Positions 17,581 to 26,704 of a stretch of 64,000 bases of DNA are shown here, one piece after another. The position numbers and the translations under genes were made by a program. Location: assembly GCF_000170915.1 (NCBI RefSeq), contig NZ_ABCT01000005.1, forward strand, positions 124,001 through 188,000. The letters are read 5' to 3'. Each line of letters starts with the position of its first letter. The stretch's first letter is position 1. This stretch comes from Limnobacter sp. MED105. GTDB taxonomy: Bacteria; Pseudomonadota; Gammaproteobacteria; Burkholderiales; Burkholderiaceae_B. Under the pieces are notes generated by a model, which ran no database searches, was not told the DNA's origin, and saw nothing but the letters and a program-made list of their open reading frames with translations.

Positions 17581-18611
17581 ATTACAACCTCAGTGGGAAT
17601 GGCCGCCAGCAAACGCGTGGTGTCATCGGTATTGATGCTGTCGGGGTGGGGGAGTGGCCCAAAATCGCCAGCATAAATGACTGTGGCTTTGTCTGACCAA
17701 GGCCGCCATTCTTGTACCCACGAGGGGCCAAACAGCGCCACTTGCGGTACATTCAATGCCGCTGCCATGTGCATAGGGGCCGAATCTACGCCCACATAAA
17801 ACTTGCTCAATTTCAACAAAGCCGCAAGCAAAGGCAGGCTCATTTGGCCACCCACATTCACCAGTTGGTTTGAGCCCGGCGAACGCTTGGTGCGTGCCAG
17901 CCGCTCAATCTCGGCGGTCATGGCCACTTCCACGGGGTCTGGGCTGCATGTCAGCACCACGTGTAAACCCTGGTTTAGCAAATGCACAACCACGTCAGCA
18001 AACTTGTCGTCTTCCCAGCATTTGAAGGGCCAGCGAGCAGCAGGGTGAATCAACACAAATGGTCCATTCACCTTGTGTTGGGCCAGCAGTTTGTCGGCTT
18101 TGTCCAGATTCTCGGGGCTTGGGCGCAACACCATTTCACCGCGCAGGCTGCGGGGGTTAATGCCCAAGGCTTGCAGGCACAGCAGGTTCAGCTCCACGGC
18201 GTGTGCTTGCCCGCGGGGTGGAGGTACCACGCGGTGCGTAAAACAAGCATGCCACAGGGCCTTGTCGCGTTTTGCATAGGCCATTTGTACGCGCACTGGA
18301 GCATTTGAAAAGCGTGCAATCAACGCACCAATCCATTGATCGGTTAAATGCACCACTGCATCGTAACTGGTGCGCCTCACTTGAAAAATCAGGCCAAGTT
18401 CGGCCTTCAACCTTGCAAAACCTTTCAGCTTCCGGTCAATGCACAGCACCCGGTTTAAGTGTGGATTGTTTTGCAACAGGGGCGTGGTTTCTTTGTAAAT
18501 CAGCGTATCAACCTGTACGCCCGGGAATTGGTCGTGCAAGGCGTGGTACAAGGCCGTGGTTAACAGCACATCGCCGTGGTGCCTTAATTTAATCACCAAA
18601 ATTTTCTGCAA
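17553..18611 (-). CDS. Glycosyltransferase family 9 (ADP-heptose:LPS heptosyltransferase-like)
   Basis: The 352-residue protein starts KILVIKLRHHGDVLLTTAL, the typical N-terminus of ADP-heptose:LPS heptosyltransferases, and ends with the donor-site block YVGVDSAPMHMAAALNVPQV and LFGPSWVQEWRPW. The family transfers L-glycero-D-manno-heptose to the LPS inner core on the cytoplasmic face. Which heptose (I, II or III) cannot be assigned; its sequence is nearest to the WaaQ/RfaQ type. It overlaps the msbA end by 28 bases and is divergent from the GT4 gene, 148 bases away. Confidence 0.88.
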   Translation of the reverse strand: MQKILVIKLRHHGDVLLTTALYHALHDQFPGVQVDTLIYKETTPLLQNNPHLNRVLCIDRKLKGFARLKAELGLIFQVRRTSYDAVVHLTDQWIGALIARFSNAPVRVQMAYAKRDKALWHACFTHRVVPPPRGQAHAVELNLLCLQALGINPRSLRGEMVLRPSPENLDKADKLLAQHKVNGPFVLIHPAARWPFKCWEDDKFADVVVHLLNQGLHVVLTCSPDPVEVAMTAEIERLARTKRSPGSNQLVNVGGQMSLPLLAALLKLSKFYVGVDSAPMHMAAALNVPQVALFGPSWVQEWRPWSDKATVIYAGDFGPLPHPDSINTDDTTRLLAAIPTEVVIQSVDKLVD

Positions 18612-18759
18612 AGTATTTCAACCCGGTATTGATTAGAGTGAATTCACGCCCATGCGTGTGCGGTGGCGCATTAAACTGACAAATGAACCAGCGCGAACGT
18701 TGAGCAAACACAGAGCGAATATAGACCGTGATTCCAACCAATTTTGTTTTCCAATTCAA

Positions 18760-19893
18760 ATGACCAGCATTTTCTTCTCTGAAAGTTCCAAAAATATCGG
18801 TGGTCAAGAACTGCAGTTGCTCGAGCAGGCGGTGGGCCTGAAAGCCAAAGGCTACACACCTTATATATTGTGTCGGCCCGGCAGCCGCATTTCTCAGGAG
18901 GCCTACAAGCTGGGTTTGAATGTTGAATTTGTAGCATTTCGCAACGCCATTCACCCTCCCAGTGTATTAAGGCTTGCCAATTTGGTTCGGCTACATAAAC
19001 CCGTGGCGGTGGTGTGCCACAGCAGCCACGATGCCAATTTGTGTTCCATTACCGTGCATGCCTTGGCAAAAATTGGTTTGCTCAAGCCCCGGCCCACTTT
19101 AATCCGCATGCGCACCTACCAGCCTGGCCCGGCCAAAGCATTCACTTACAACCAAATGTTTGACCAAACTTTCACGCCCAGTCAGGCCCTGAAAGACCAA
19201 CTTTTGCAAAACAGTGGGGTGTTGCCCGAGAAAATCGGGGTTCTTTACCCCGGCATTGATTTTGAAAGTATCGCCGCCGCTGCGGCGCTAGGTTTGCCCC
19301 CTGAACTTGATGCGCGCTTGAGTGATTTGCAGCAGCGCCCTGTGATTGCCCATGCAGCCATGTTTCGAGTAGAGAAAGGGCACAGCTTCATGTTGCAGGT
19401 GGTGAAAGCTTTGCTCCCTCAGTTTCCGAACCTGTTGTATGTGGCAGCCGGCGAGGGTGAAACCCGCCAAGCCATAGAAACTGAGGCACAGCGTTTGGGC
19501 TTGGGTAAGCATGTGGTGCTGCCCGGCATGTTGAACCCAGTGGCACCGCTGATTAAACGTGCCGATGTATTGGTGATGCCTTCCAGTTATGAGCCCTTGG
19601 GCATGAGCCAAATTGAAGCTTTGGGTTTGGGTGTGCCTGTGGTGGTCAGCAATGTGGGTGGCCTGCCTGAAACAGTAAAAAGTGGTGTAACGGGCTATGT
19701 ATGCCCGGCACCCCATGCGCCCGGTGCGCTGGATGCCTGGGTTCAAGCACTGGGTGCTGTGCTTGCCGAACCCCACAAAGCCCGTGACATGGCCGCGCTG
19801 GGGCGGCAAACGGTGCTGGCCCAGTTTGGCAAACAAAGCAATATCGATGGTTTGGTGGGCACCATTCAAACACCAAGGCTGGGTCGATCCTGA
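18760..19893 (+). CDS. Glycosyltransferase family 4
   Basis: From the ATG at 18760 the product has 377 residues and starts MTSIFFSESSKNIGGQELQL, the GG-containing N-terminal loop of GT4 enzymes. The C-terminal domain holds the donor-binding SSYEPLGMSQIEA block (EX7E motif, near residue 275) and VSNVGGLPETV. It should add a sugar to the LPS core or another surface glycan; donor and acceptor are unknown. A longer frame from 18652 adds 36 residues that do not look like family sequence. The stop overlaps the next gene's start by one base. Confidence 0.88.
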   Translation: MTSIFFSESSKNIGGQELQLLEQAVGLKAKGYTPYILCRPGSRISQEAYKLGLNVEFVAFRNAIHPPSVLRLANLVRLHKPVAVVCHSSHDANLCSITVHALAKIGLLKPRPTLIRMRTYQPGPAKAFTYNQMFDQTFTPSQALKDQLLQNSGVLPEKIGVLYPGIDFESIAAAAALGLPPELDARLSDLQQRPVIAHAAMFRVEKGHSFMLQVVKALLPQFPNLLYVAAGEGETRQAIETEAQRLGLGKHVVLPGMLNPVAPLIKRADVLVMPSSYEPLGMSQIEALGLGVPVVVSNVGGLPETVKSGVTGYVCPAPHAPGALDAWVQALGAVLAEPHKARDMAALGRQTVLAQFGKQSNIDGLVGTIQTPRLGRS

Positions 19894-20702
19894 TGCCTTC
19901 GGTTCAGCGAATCGTTGTGTGGTTTGGCCAAGGGCTGCACAATGCCTTGGCAGCACGCGCCGCCTTGGGGCAATTGCAAGTGGAGCACCCCGGTGCAGAT
20001 TGGGTTTTGTTCGGCCCCCGCAGCAGCTTGTTTTTGTTTGAAATGGATGAGCGGGTGCCCGTGTACATTCCTTTGCGCACCCTAGAGCCGCGCCGCCCTG
20101 CGCAAACTCGCCTTTCTTATTACCTCGAAAAACGCGCCCAGTTTAAAAAGCTGCGCGGCTTGAAGCTTGATCTGTGTATTGGGATTTCTGCTTCGGTACC
20201 CTTGCCTGAATTGAACCTGCAAGCGGCCACGCAGTTTCAGCACGTGCAAAAAATGTTGGGTATCAGCGGAGATTTTATACAGCAAGAGTTATCGGATTTT
20301 CTGCAAGCTGAACGGCCTTCGTTGCAGGCTGGGCCCCAAGCCTTGGCTTATGCAACCCAGCTTTACCGCAAAACTTCACCCGGCCTGCCTAAGGCTGTGG
20401 CCTTGCTGTACGCAGAAGAAAATGCACCCGGTTTGGATATGCAATGGCAAGCCTTACACAGCAGCCTGGCCAAGCTAGATAGTAATGTGCACTTAACAGT
20501 GGCTGCAGTGATTGGGGAGAATCGCTTATTGGCCAGGCAATTAAACACCAGTCAGCCAGCTTGGCTACAACTGGCTTTGCCGCAAGCCATGGGCTTGATT
20601 GCGTACGCGGACCGAGTGATTACTTCTTCAGAAGTGATCACCCTAATTTGCGCCGAAATGGGCCGTTCAGACCGCCTCTTGTTGGTTAAAAGTCACAGTT
20701 AA
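19893..20702 (+). CDS. Heptosyltransferase-like protein, short and divergent
   Basis: This 269-residue protein is coupled to the GT4 gene (TGATG overlap). Its start, QRIVVWFGQGLHNALAARAAL, resembles the first strand and helix of GT9 enzymes, followed by a PGADWVLFGP segment. It is about 80 residues shorter than usual, and the donor-binding D-S/A-PMH block of GT9 is absent; the matching place reads ADRVITSSEVITLICAE. It may be a degenerate or repurposed heptosyltransferase. Both fold and function are inference. Confidence 0.6.
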   Translation: MPSVQRIVVWFGQGLHNALAARAALGQLQVEHPGADWVLFGPRSSLFLFEMDERVPVYIPLRTLEPRRPAQTRLSYYLEKRAQFKKLRGLKLDLCIGISASVPLPELNLQAATQFQHVQKMLGISGDFIQQELSDFLQAERPSLQAGPQALAYATQLYRKTSPGLPKAVALLYAEENAPGLDMQWQALHSSLAKLDSNVHLTVAAVIGENRLLARQLNTSQPAWLQLALPQAMGLIAYADRVITSSEVITLICAEMGRSDRLLLVKSHS

Positions 20703-20994
20703 GGCTTGGCTTTAGAAGCCACCCGCTTTGGGGTCGGCTTTACCTGGTTCTGAAATTCTAAGTTTTTCATTCGCAAGGCTTTTTGCGGTTCTCAAGGCGA
20801 TTTTGGTGAATTGTTGATGTCATAAAACTATGGGTTTGATCAATTTCTCCTGTTGCACGTCAGCGACAAAAACACCAATTTCCCCATTCTCACACCACGA
20901 TTTGGTTGGTCGGCCCAAGGGTCCCCGTGTACATTGTCTCTCGTGCCGCTAGAAATGGCGGCAAAGATTCAACCAACACTAATAAGGGTGAAAT

Positions 20995-22125
20995 ATGAAC
21001 AAGAAGCTAGTAGCTGCTGCTCTGGGCCTGGCATTTGCCGCTCCAGTATTTGCTGATTCATCAAACGTAACTTTGTACGGTCGTATCCACCAGACTCTGG
21101 ATCACCAGTCTGGCGAAACACGCACAGGCGGCGTAACTAACCAAGCCGGCGGCAGCTTCGTAGTAGAAGACGCTTCCTCACGTTTGGGCGTGCGCGGTGT
21201 TGAAGACTTGGGCGGTGGCCTGAGCGCAATTTTTGCCTACGAATTCGGTGTGACCACTGATGCAGTTGAGTCTGGCGCTGCCGGCGAAGCTGGTCCTATG
21301 TCTACACGTCACGCTTACTTGGGTTTGAAGGGTTCATACGGTTTGTTTGTAATCGGTTCACAAGACGGTGGTAACGATTCTCAAGCTCCTCTGTACAACC
21401 AAGCTTCTTTGATTGGTTCTGTGTCTAACAACGGTGGTCCTTTGACAACTGTTGGTGGTGGTGGTGCAATCGTATCAAACACATGGGCTATTCAGCGTCA
21501 ACAGCGCGTAGGTAACTCCTTCGGCTACGCTGGTAACTTCGGCAGCGTACAAATCAGCGCCCGTCACTCCATGCAAGGCGACAACGACCAGTCTAACAAC
21601 ACAGCAACACTGGTTAAAGAAAACGATTTCCGCGCAACTGAAATCACAGCAACCTACAAGGTTGGTGCTTTGACTGTTGGTGGTGGTTTCGCTAACTTTG
21701 ATCAGCAAGAACTGAACAACCCATTGGGTAACGGCGACATCGAGCGCACAATTCAGGGTGTTGCATCGTACAACTTCGGTGCCTTCACCGTTGCTGGTTT
21801 GGTGGCTCAGAACTCTTACGAAGCTCAAAACGCTGCTAACGGCGAAGACAGCGGTATCGAGTATGCATTGTCTGCAACTATGCCTTTGACTGCCAACTCT
21901 GGCCTGTTCGGTATGTACGGCTCCTCCGAGCGTTACGACCTGAACACAGAAGCACGTGAAAATACACAAGCTCAAATCGCTTACTACTACGATTTCAGCA
22001 AGCGTACACGTACATACGTTGGTTTCAACCGCGTAGAAAGCGAAGTTGAAGCATCAACTGTTGGTACAGCTGGTAACAAGACAGAGCGTGACAACTTCAC
22101 AATTGGTCTGCGCCACAACTTCTAA
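20995..22125 (+). CDS. Trimeric outer-membrane porin
   Basis: The 376-residue precursor begins MNKKLVAAALGLAFAAPVFA, a signal peptide cut before DSSNVTLYGRI, the standard start of Burkholderiales general porins. It ends with NFTIGLRHNF, whose terminal Phe is the outer-membrane assembly signal. The body alternates short strands and Gly/Asn-rich loops, as in a 16-strand barrel. Codon choice is unusually narrow (for example ACA for Thr, GGT for Gly), as in very highly expressed genes. The ATG follows AAGGGTGAAAT. The 292-base upstream region holds no gene; I could not pick out a confident promoter. A strong terminator follows. Confidence 0.94.
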   Translation: MNKKLVAAALGLAFAAPVFADSSNVTLYGRIHQTLDHQSGETRTGGVTNQAGGSFVVEDASSRLGVRGVEDLGGGLSAIFAYEFGVTTDAVESGAAGEAGPMSTRHAYLGLKGSYGLFVIGSQDGGNDSQAPLYNQASLIGSVSNNGGPLTTVGGGGAIVSNTWAIQRQQRVGNSFGYAGNFGSVQISARHSMQGDNDQSNNTATLVKENDFRATEITATYKVGALTVGGGFANFDQQELNNPLGNGDIERTIQGVASYNFGAFTVAGLVAQNSYEAQNAANGEDSGIEYALSATMPLTANSGLFGMYGSSERYDLNTEARENTQAQIAYYYDFSKRTRTYVGFNRVESEVEASTVGTAGNKTERDNFTIGLRHNF

Positions 22126-22164
22126 TTCAACGCCAGGCTTAGGCTTGGTTTGAATGCAAAGTTT

Positions 22165-22193
22165 GAAAAAGCCACCTTCGGGTGGCTTTTTCT
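22165..22193 (+). terminator. Rho-independent terminator after porin
   Basis: GCCACC and GGTGGC (22171-22176 and 22181-22186) close on a stable TTCG tetraloop, extended by five A-T pairs and followed by T residues. It lies 40 bases after the porin stop. Confidence 0.93.
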
Positions 22194-22250
22194 ATTTCAG
22201 CCAGCGCAACACCCTCATCCATTCGCACATAAAGCCGAAAAATCGGGCGA

Positions 22251-22284
22251 AAAAAAAGCACCTGGTTTATTCAGGTGCTTTTTT
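22251..22284. terminator. Bidirectional terminator between porin and secreted protein gene
   Basis: GCACCTG at 22258-22264 pairs with CAGGTGC at 22272-22278. There are seven or more A residues before and six T residues after, so it can stop transcripts from both sides. It lies 35 bases beyond the minus-strand secreted protein gene. Confidence 0.85.
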
Positions 22285-22318
22285 AACTCAACTCGGCTCT
22301 ATTCAATCGAAGAACCAA

Positions 22319-22720
22319 TTACTGCAAATTCATGTCCAGTTGTACGCCGCACAAGGTGCTGCTGTACCGTGTAGCGCTGCCACTGTTGCTCATGCAACCC
22401 AGTGAGGTGGTTTGAAGTTGGGTTTCGGATACTTTCAAGCCAAAAAACAAATCGGGGTATTTGTTGCCTTCTTCACGGCTTAGCTTGAATACCCAGTCTC
22501 CAGTACCCCATTGGGCGCCCATGGGGGCTTTGTTGCGGTCCTGGTTCAGTCTGAACCCATAGCCCAAGCCACCGTTCTCAGAACTGGTCCAGCGGCCCCA
22601 TTTGCTTAACGGGTTTTGCCCATCGATATTCAATGTCACGCCGCCAGCTTGGGCACTGACCAAGGCGGGTGCCAGCAAAGGTGTTAGCACTAAGCAGGCG
22701 CAAATCAATGTTTTTTTCAT
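22319..22720 (-). CDS. Unknown secreted protein
   Basis: I do not recognise this 133-residue product. It starts with a clear signal peptide, MKKTLICACLVLTPLLAPAL followed by VSAQA, with cleavage likely after VSAQA or SAQ. The mature part of about 110 residues is rich in Gly, Trp and Asn (SKWGRWTSSENGGLGYGF) and has two Cys near the C-terminus that could form a disulfide. There are no membrane helices. The gene has a good ribosome site (GAAGGGA), a promoter-sized upstream gap and its own terminator, so it is a real single gene. A periplasmic or secreted location is inferred. Confidence 0.75.
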   Translation of the reverse strand: MKKTLICACLVLTPLLAPALVSAQAGGVTLNIDGQNPLSKWGRWTSSENGGLGYGFRLNQDRNKAPMGAQWGTGDWVFKLSREEGNKYPDLFFGLKVSETQLQTTSLGCMSNSGSATRYSSTLCGVQLDMNLQ

Positions 22721-22805
22721 GTTCTTATTCCCTTCAACAGCAGCAATTCAAGCAATTTGCGCTGTTTCGCATGCAAGGCTTTAATTATGCGCGTAATTTT
22801 GATGT

Positions 22806-22839
22806 GGATAAAGCGGGAGAAGGGTTGCCTTCACCCCGC
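22806..22839 (-). terminator. Possible weak terminator of the biotin operon
   Basis: On the minus strand, about 75 bases after the bioB stop, GCGGGG and CCTTC-type arms form a hairpin (CCCCGC at 22834-22839 with GCGGG at 22813-22817; CCTTC at 22828-22832 with GAAGG at 22819-22823). Only three T residues follow, so termination would be weak. Confidence 0.4.
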
Positions 22840-22914
22840 CAAACCATTGATTTGAATCAGATATTTAAACCTGCTATTTGATGATTCTTGAATAAAAACA
22901 ATAAGTTTCGGTGC

Positions 22915-23910
22915 TTAATTCTCAAGTCGCTTTAAGCCCAGTTTTTCAAATAACTTGGTGTCGCGTTCCAATTCCGGGTTGTCTGTTACCAACAGTTTTT
23001 CGCCGTAGAAAATTGAATTGGCACCCGCCAGGAAACAAAGCGCTTGGGTGCTCTCATTCATGCTTTCCCGGCCGGCTGACAAACGCACAAAACTGGTGGG
23101 CATGGTGATGCGGGCCACAGCAATGGTGCGTACAAAATCAAGCGGATCAATTTCGGCGTTGTCGGCCAATGGTGTGCCTTCAACTTTCACCAGGTTGTTG
23201 ATGGGTACGCTTTCTGGTGGCTCGGCCATGTTGGCCAGTTGAGCGATCAAACCTGCGCGCTGGGTTACCGTTTCACCCAAACCCACAATGCCACCGCAAC
23301 ACACCTTGATGCCTGCATCACGAACGCGGTCTAGCGTGTCCAAGCGGTCTTGGTAAGTGCGGGTGCTGATAATGTCGCCATAAAAATCGGGCGAGGTGTC
23401 CAGATTGTGGTTGTAGTAATCAAGGCCAGCCTCTTGCAATTGCTTGGCTTGGTGTTCTTTCAGCATGCCCAGGGTAACGCAGGTTTCCAGCCCCATGGCT
23501 TTCACAGCGGTCACCATTTCGCCCACCGCATCAACCTGGTGGTCTTTGGGGCTGCGCCATGCAGCACCCATGCAAAAACGTGTGGCGCCTTTGTCTTTGG
23601 CGGCTTGGGCGGCTTTCAGCACTTCCTCAATGGGCATCAGCTTTTCAGCTTCAACACCAGTGTTGTACTTGGCCGATTGGGGACAGTAACCGCAGTCTTC
23701 AGGGCAGCCGCCGGTTTTAATGGAAAGCAGGGTGGAAAGTTGCACGGTGTTGGCATCGAAATGCTCACGGTGTACCTGTTGCGCCTTGAAAATAAGGTCA
23801 TTGAAAGGCAGGGCGAACAAGGCTTCAATGGCCTCTACGCTCCAACGCTGAGTATCCACGGTGGGTGGGGCTGTTTTCTTGTTTTCAACCCAGGTAATTT
23901 GGCTTTCCAT
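22915..23910 (-). CDS. bioB: Biotin synthase
   Basis: BioB is the radical SAM enzyme that inserts sulfur into dethiobiotin. The 331-residue product carries the CX3CX2C cluster motif (CPEDCGYC, Cys69/73/76) that binds the AdoMet [4Fe-4S] cluster. Conserved family blocks include [25 protein letters not shown] and [12 protein letters not shown] 23910 has GAAGGA at a good distance; an upstream ATG six bases earlier overlaps that site. It is the last of six biotin genes, nine bases after bioA. Confidence 0.97.
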   Translation of the reverse strand: MESQITWVENKKTAPPTVDTQRWSVEAIEALFALPFNDLIFKAQQVHREHFDANTVQLSTLLSIKTGGCPEDCGYCPQSAKYNTGVEAEKLMPIEEVLKAAQAAKDKGATRFCMGAAWRSPKDHQVDAVGEMVTAVKAMGLETCVTLGMLKEHQAKQLQEAGLDYYNHNLDTSPDFYGDIISTRTYQDRLDTLDRVRDAGIKVCCGGIVGLGETVTQRAGLIAQLANMAEPPESVPINNLVKVEGTPLADNAEIDPLDFVRTIAVARITMPTSFVRLSAGRESMNESTQALCFLAGANSIFYGEKLLVTDNPELERDTKLFEKLGLKRLEN

Positions 23911-23919
23911 GTGCATCCT

Positions 23920-25266
23920 TCAGAACAATTCGCTTCCGGGGCCAGGTGCAATCAGGCTGCCCCAGCGTTTTAATACTTGCATCAGTGTTTGGTAGGCGTT
24001 CTCGAGTGTTTCGGGTGTGGTGCAATAAGGTGGCACCCAATACACAGTGTTGCCCAAGGGGCGCACCACAATGCCCAATTCGAGAAACGTTTGGCGTATC
24101 CATTGACTCGCGCTTGAACCATACTGACTGTGACTGGATTTTAGCTCAAAGGCCGCCACGGTGCCGCACACGCGCGGGTTTTCAATCAGGGGGTGGCAAG
24201 CCAAGGTGGGTAACCAACGTTGATGTGTGGCTTCAATGCGCTGAATATTTGCCCAGGTTTTTTCTTCATCGAACAAGGCAAGGCTGGCCAGGGCCGCAGC
24301 GCAACCCAGTGGGTTGGCGGTGTAGGAATGGCCGTGCAGCAAGGCGTTGCCCACCTTGTCGCTTAAAAATGCATCGTACACAGCCTGGCTGGTGAGGGTA
24401 GCCGCCATGGGCATGAAGCCCCCTGTAAGCCCTTTTGAAATGCAAATAATATCGGCTTGCCCGCCGAACTGAGCCACCTGCTCGGCGGCAAACAGGGTGC
24501 CGGTTCGGCCGAATGCGGTAAACACTTCATCGAAAATGACCAGCACACCGGCCGCTTCGCAGCGTTTGCACAATTCAGCCACGTGGGCTGGGCGCATGAA
24601 TCGCATACCGCTGGCACCTTGAATCAAGGGCTCCAACACCAGGGCTGCAATGTCTCCGGCATTGTTGGCCAATAACTGGTCGAGTGCAGCCAGGGTCTCT
24701 TCTTCCGTGCAGGCGCAAACACCGATGGGTATGAAATCAACTTGAAATAGCCAAGGAGCGAATGGGTCGTAAAAACCGCTGGACTTGCCGGTGGCCATGG
24801 CACCGAAGGTGTCGCCGTGATAACCGCCTTCCAGCGCAATGATCCGTTTTTTGGTGGTCACGCCTTTGTTTTGCCAATATTGAAAGGCCATTTTCAGGGC
24901 CACTTCAATGGCAGTCGAACCATTGTCGGAATAAAACACTTTGGCCATGGGGGCTGGGGCACTCTTTACCAGGCGTTCAGCCAGTTGCACGGCGGGGGGG
25001 TGGGTTACACCGGCGAACATGACATGCTCCAGCTCTAGCGCTTGCCGGGCAATAGCCTTGGCAATCGCCGGGTTGCTGTGGCCATGAATGTTCACCCACC
25101 AGCTTGAAACAGCGTCAAAGTATTTGTGACCTTGTGCGTCAAACAGAAATTCGCTTTCACCACGTACCACTGCCAAGGGTGGCGCAGCGGTTTGCATTTG
25201 CGTAAACGGGTGCCAGCAGTATTGCGAATCCAGTTCAAGCAATTCGGTGTGGGTAAGTTGTTTCAT
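23920..25266 (-). CDS. bioA: Adenosylmethionine-8-amino-7-oxononanoate aminotransferase
   Basis: BioA makes 7,8-diaminopelargonic acid using AdoMet as amino donor. The 448-residue class III PLP aminotransferase shows CWHPFTQM near the start, FYSDNGSTAIEVALKMA, EGGYHGDTFGAM, FDEVFTAFGRTG and the PLP-lysine block CISKGLTGGFMPM near residue 276. Length is normal. It lies between bioD (six bases) and bioB (nine bases). Confidence 0.97.
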   Translation of the reverse strand: MKQLTHTELLELDSQYCWHPFTQMQTAAPPLAVVRGESEFLFDAQGHKYFDAVSSWWVNIHGHSNPAIAKAIARQALELEHVMFAGVTHPPAVQLAERLVKSAPAPMAKVFYSDNGSTAIEVALKMAFQYWQNKGVTTKKRIIALEGGYHGDTFGAMATGKSSGFYDPFAPWLFQVDFIPIGVCACTEEETLAALDQLLANNAGDIAALVLEPLIQGASGMRFMRPAHVAELCKRCEAAGVLVIFDEVFTAFGRTGTLFAAEQVAQFGGQADIICISKGLTGGFMPMAATLTSQAVYDAFLSDKVGNALLHGHSYTANPLGCAAALASLALFDEEKTWANIQRIEATHQRWLPTLACHPLIENPRVCGTVAAFELKSSHSQYGSSASQWIRQTFLELGIVVRPLGNTVYWVPPYCTTPETLENAYQTLMQVLKRWGSLIAPGPGSELF

Positions 25267-25272
25267 AGGGGC

Positions 25273-25890
25273 TTACAAACTGCCTAGCGCGCGAATAAGC
25301 CGCTCTGGCATGCAAAATTCAGCCAGTGCCTGCGGGCTCAATTCATTGAAAACCGGCAATTCAGCCAACACCGGTACTTCGCCGAAATGTTCAATGGCTT
25401 CGCGGTTGGCTGGGTGTGTTTCACCCACCATCACCACGCCCAACACAGGCACGCCAGCAGCTTTCAAGGCCTGCAGTGAAAGGCAGGTGTGGTTAATTGT
25501 GCCAAGCCCGCTGCGGGCCACCAGCAGGGCGCAGCTGTTCAGGTGTTTCATCAGGTCGAGCATGGTGTCGCGCCAGTTCAAGGGTACCATGCACCCGCCG
25601 GCGCCTTCGATAATCAGTCGCTCTGCTTTGGGCAACACAAAGTCACTGAGCTGAATCTTTATGCCATCAATGTCTGCCGCCTGGTGGGGCGACAAGGGCT
25701 GGGTGAGGCGATACGTTTCCGGGTGCACTGTGCAGCCGCTCAAGCGAGCAATCCACTCGCTGTCGCTGCCACCGTCAAGCCCGCTTTGAACGGGTTTCCA
25801 GTAATCGGCTTGCCAGTGTTTGCACAACCAGGCGCTAGCGATTGTTTTACCGATGCCGGTGTCGGTGCCAGTCACAAACAAATGTTTCAC
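25273..25890 (-). CDS. bioD: Dethiobiotin synthetase
   Basis: BioD closes the ureido ring of dethiobiotin with ATP and CO2. The 205-residue protein has the P-loop GTDTGIGKT at residues 8-16, the KPVQSG substrate segment and EGAGGCMVPL. Its start overlaps the bioC stop by four bases (ATGA), so the two are translationally coupled. Confidence 0.95.
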   Translation of the reverse strand: MKHLFVTGTDTGIGKTIASAWLCKHWQADYWKPVQSGLDGGSDSEWIARLSGCTVHPETYRLTQPLSPHQAADIDGIKIQLSDFVLPKAERLIIEGAGGCMVPLNWRDTMLDLMKHLNSCALLVARSGLGTINHTCLSLQALKAAGVPVLGVVMVGETHPANREAIEHFGEVPVLAELPVFNELSPQALAEFCMPERLIRALGSL

Positions 25891-26687
25891 GGCCGTTCCA
25901 GATAGTAAAAACCAATGTGGTAGTTCATGGTGCAGGCTTCGCCCAAGGCGGATATTACCTTGCGAAGGTTCACTGGCGTGTGGTTTACGCGGGGTTGGTC
26001 TGCACCAATGGCACGCAGGCTGCGTGCAAAGGAAAGCCCATCAGGATGATGGTCCAGAAAGTTTTTGGTGTGGTGTGCAGTGCTGGCGGCAATGCCCTCT
26101 GCAACCAGTGCGTTCAGGATGTTTTGCAAATCATCGTGGCTGGGCAGGGGCCGCAAGCCACTGGTTTGCCCCGTGTCCTCGTGCGCTACCTCCCAGGCTT
26201 GAAATGAGCCATCCAGCAACACACTGAAGGCGATGGTATTGGACACCGAGAGCCAGCGTCGAATGGCCTCTTCAATGTTGCTGAACCATTGCGCACACAT
26301 GCCTGACACCAGCAGTGAATGGTTTGGAATCCACAGGTGTTCTACGGCCAGCTCCTCGCCATTGAGTAGGTGGGTGTGCAGGCGCTCAGTGGGGTACTTG
26401 CGCTTCAGCTCGGTGAGCATGCCTTGCGCCAAATCAACGGCATGCACGGCGCTTTGCGGAAATTTGTTCAACAAATGCTCGGTTAAAAAACCGGTGCCAC
26501 TGCCCACATCGACGCAAGCCTTTGGGTTGAAATTGACCGGCAGCATTTGATCCAGCCACTGACCCAGATGTTGGGCTGAGTGTTTCTGCACGCGAGCATG
26601 GTGATCGTAATCGCGGGCAGCATCGGAAAAGCGGCTTGAGGCAGCCCGGGCTGAATTCGGTTTTCGCGGCAATGCGTTTTCAGACAT
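25887..26687 (-). CDS. bioC: Malonyl-[ACP] O-methyltransferase
   Basis: BioC methylates malonyl-ACP to disguise it as a primer for pimelate synthesis. The 266-residue class I methyltransferase begins with the family segment SSRFSDAARDYDHHARVQ and has the AdoMet loop CVDVGSGTGFLTEHL near residue 58, then AVDLAQGML. Placement between the esterase gene (17 bases) and bioD (overlap) confirms its pathway. It opens the biotin route by supplying methyl-pimeloyl-ACP precursors through fatty acid synthesis. Confidence 0.93.
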   Translation of the reverse strand: MSENALPRKPNSARAASSRFSDAARDYDHHARVQKHSAQHLGQWLDQMLPVNFNPKACVDVGSGTGFLTEHLLNKFPQSAVHAVDLAQGMLTELKRKYPTERLHTHLLNGEELAVEHLWIPNHSLLVSGMCAQWFSNIEEAIRRWLSVSNTIAFSVLLDGSFQAWEVAHEDTGQTSGLRPLPSHDDLQNILNALVAEGIAASTAHHTKNFLDHHPDGLSFARSLRAIGADQPRVNHTPVNLRKVISALGEACTMNYHIGFYYLERP

Positions 26688-26704
26688 TTCAATGTAGCTT
26701 GAAA

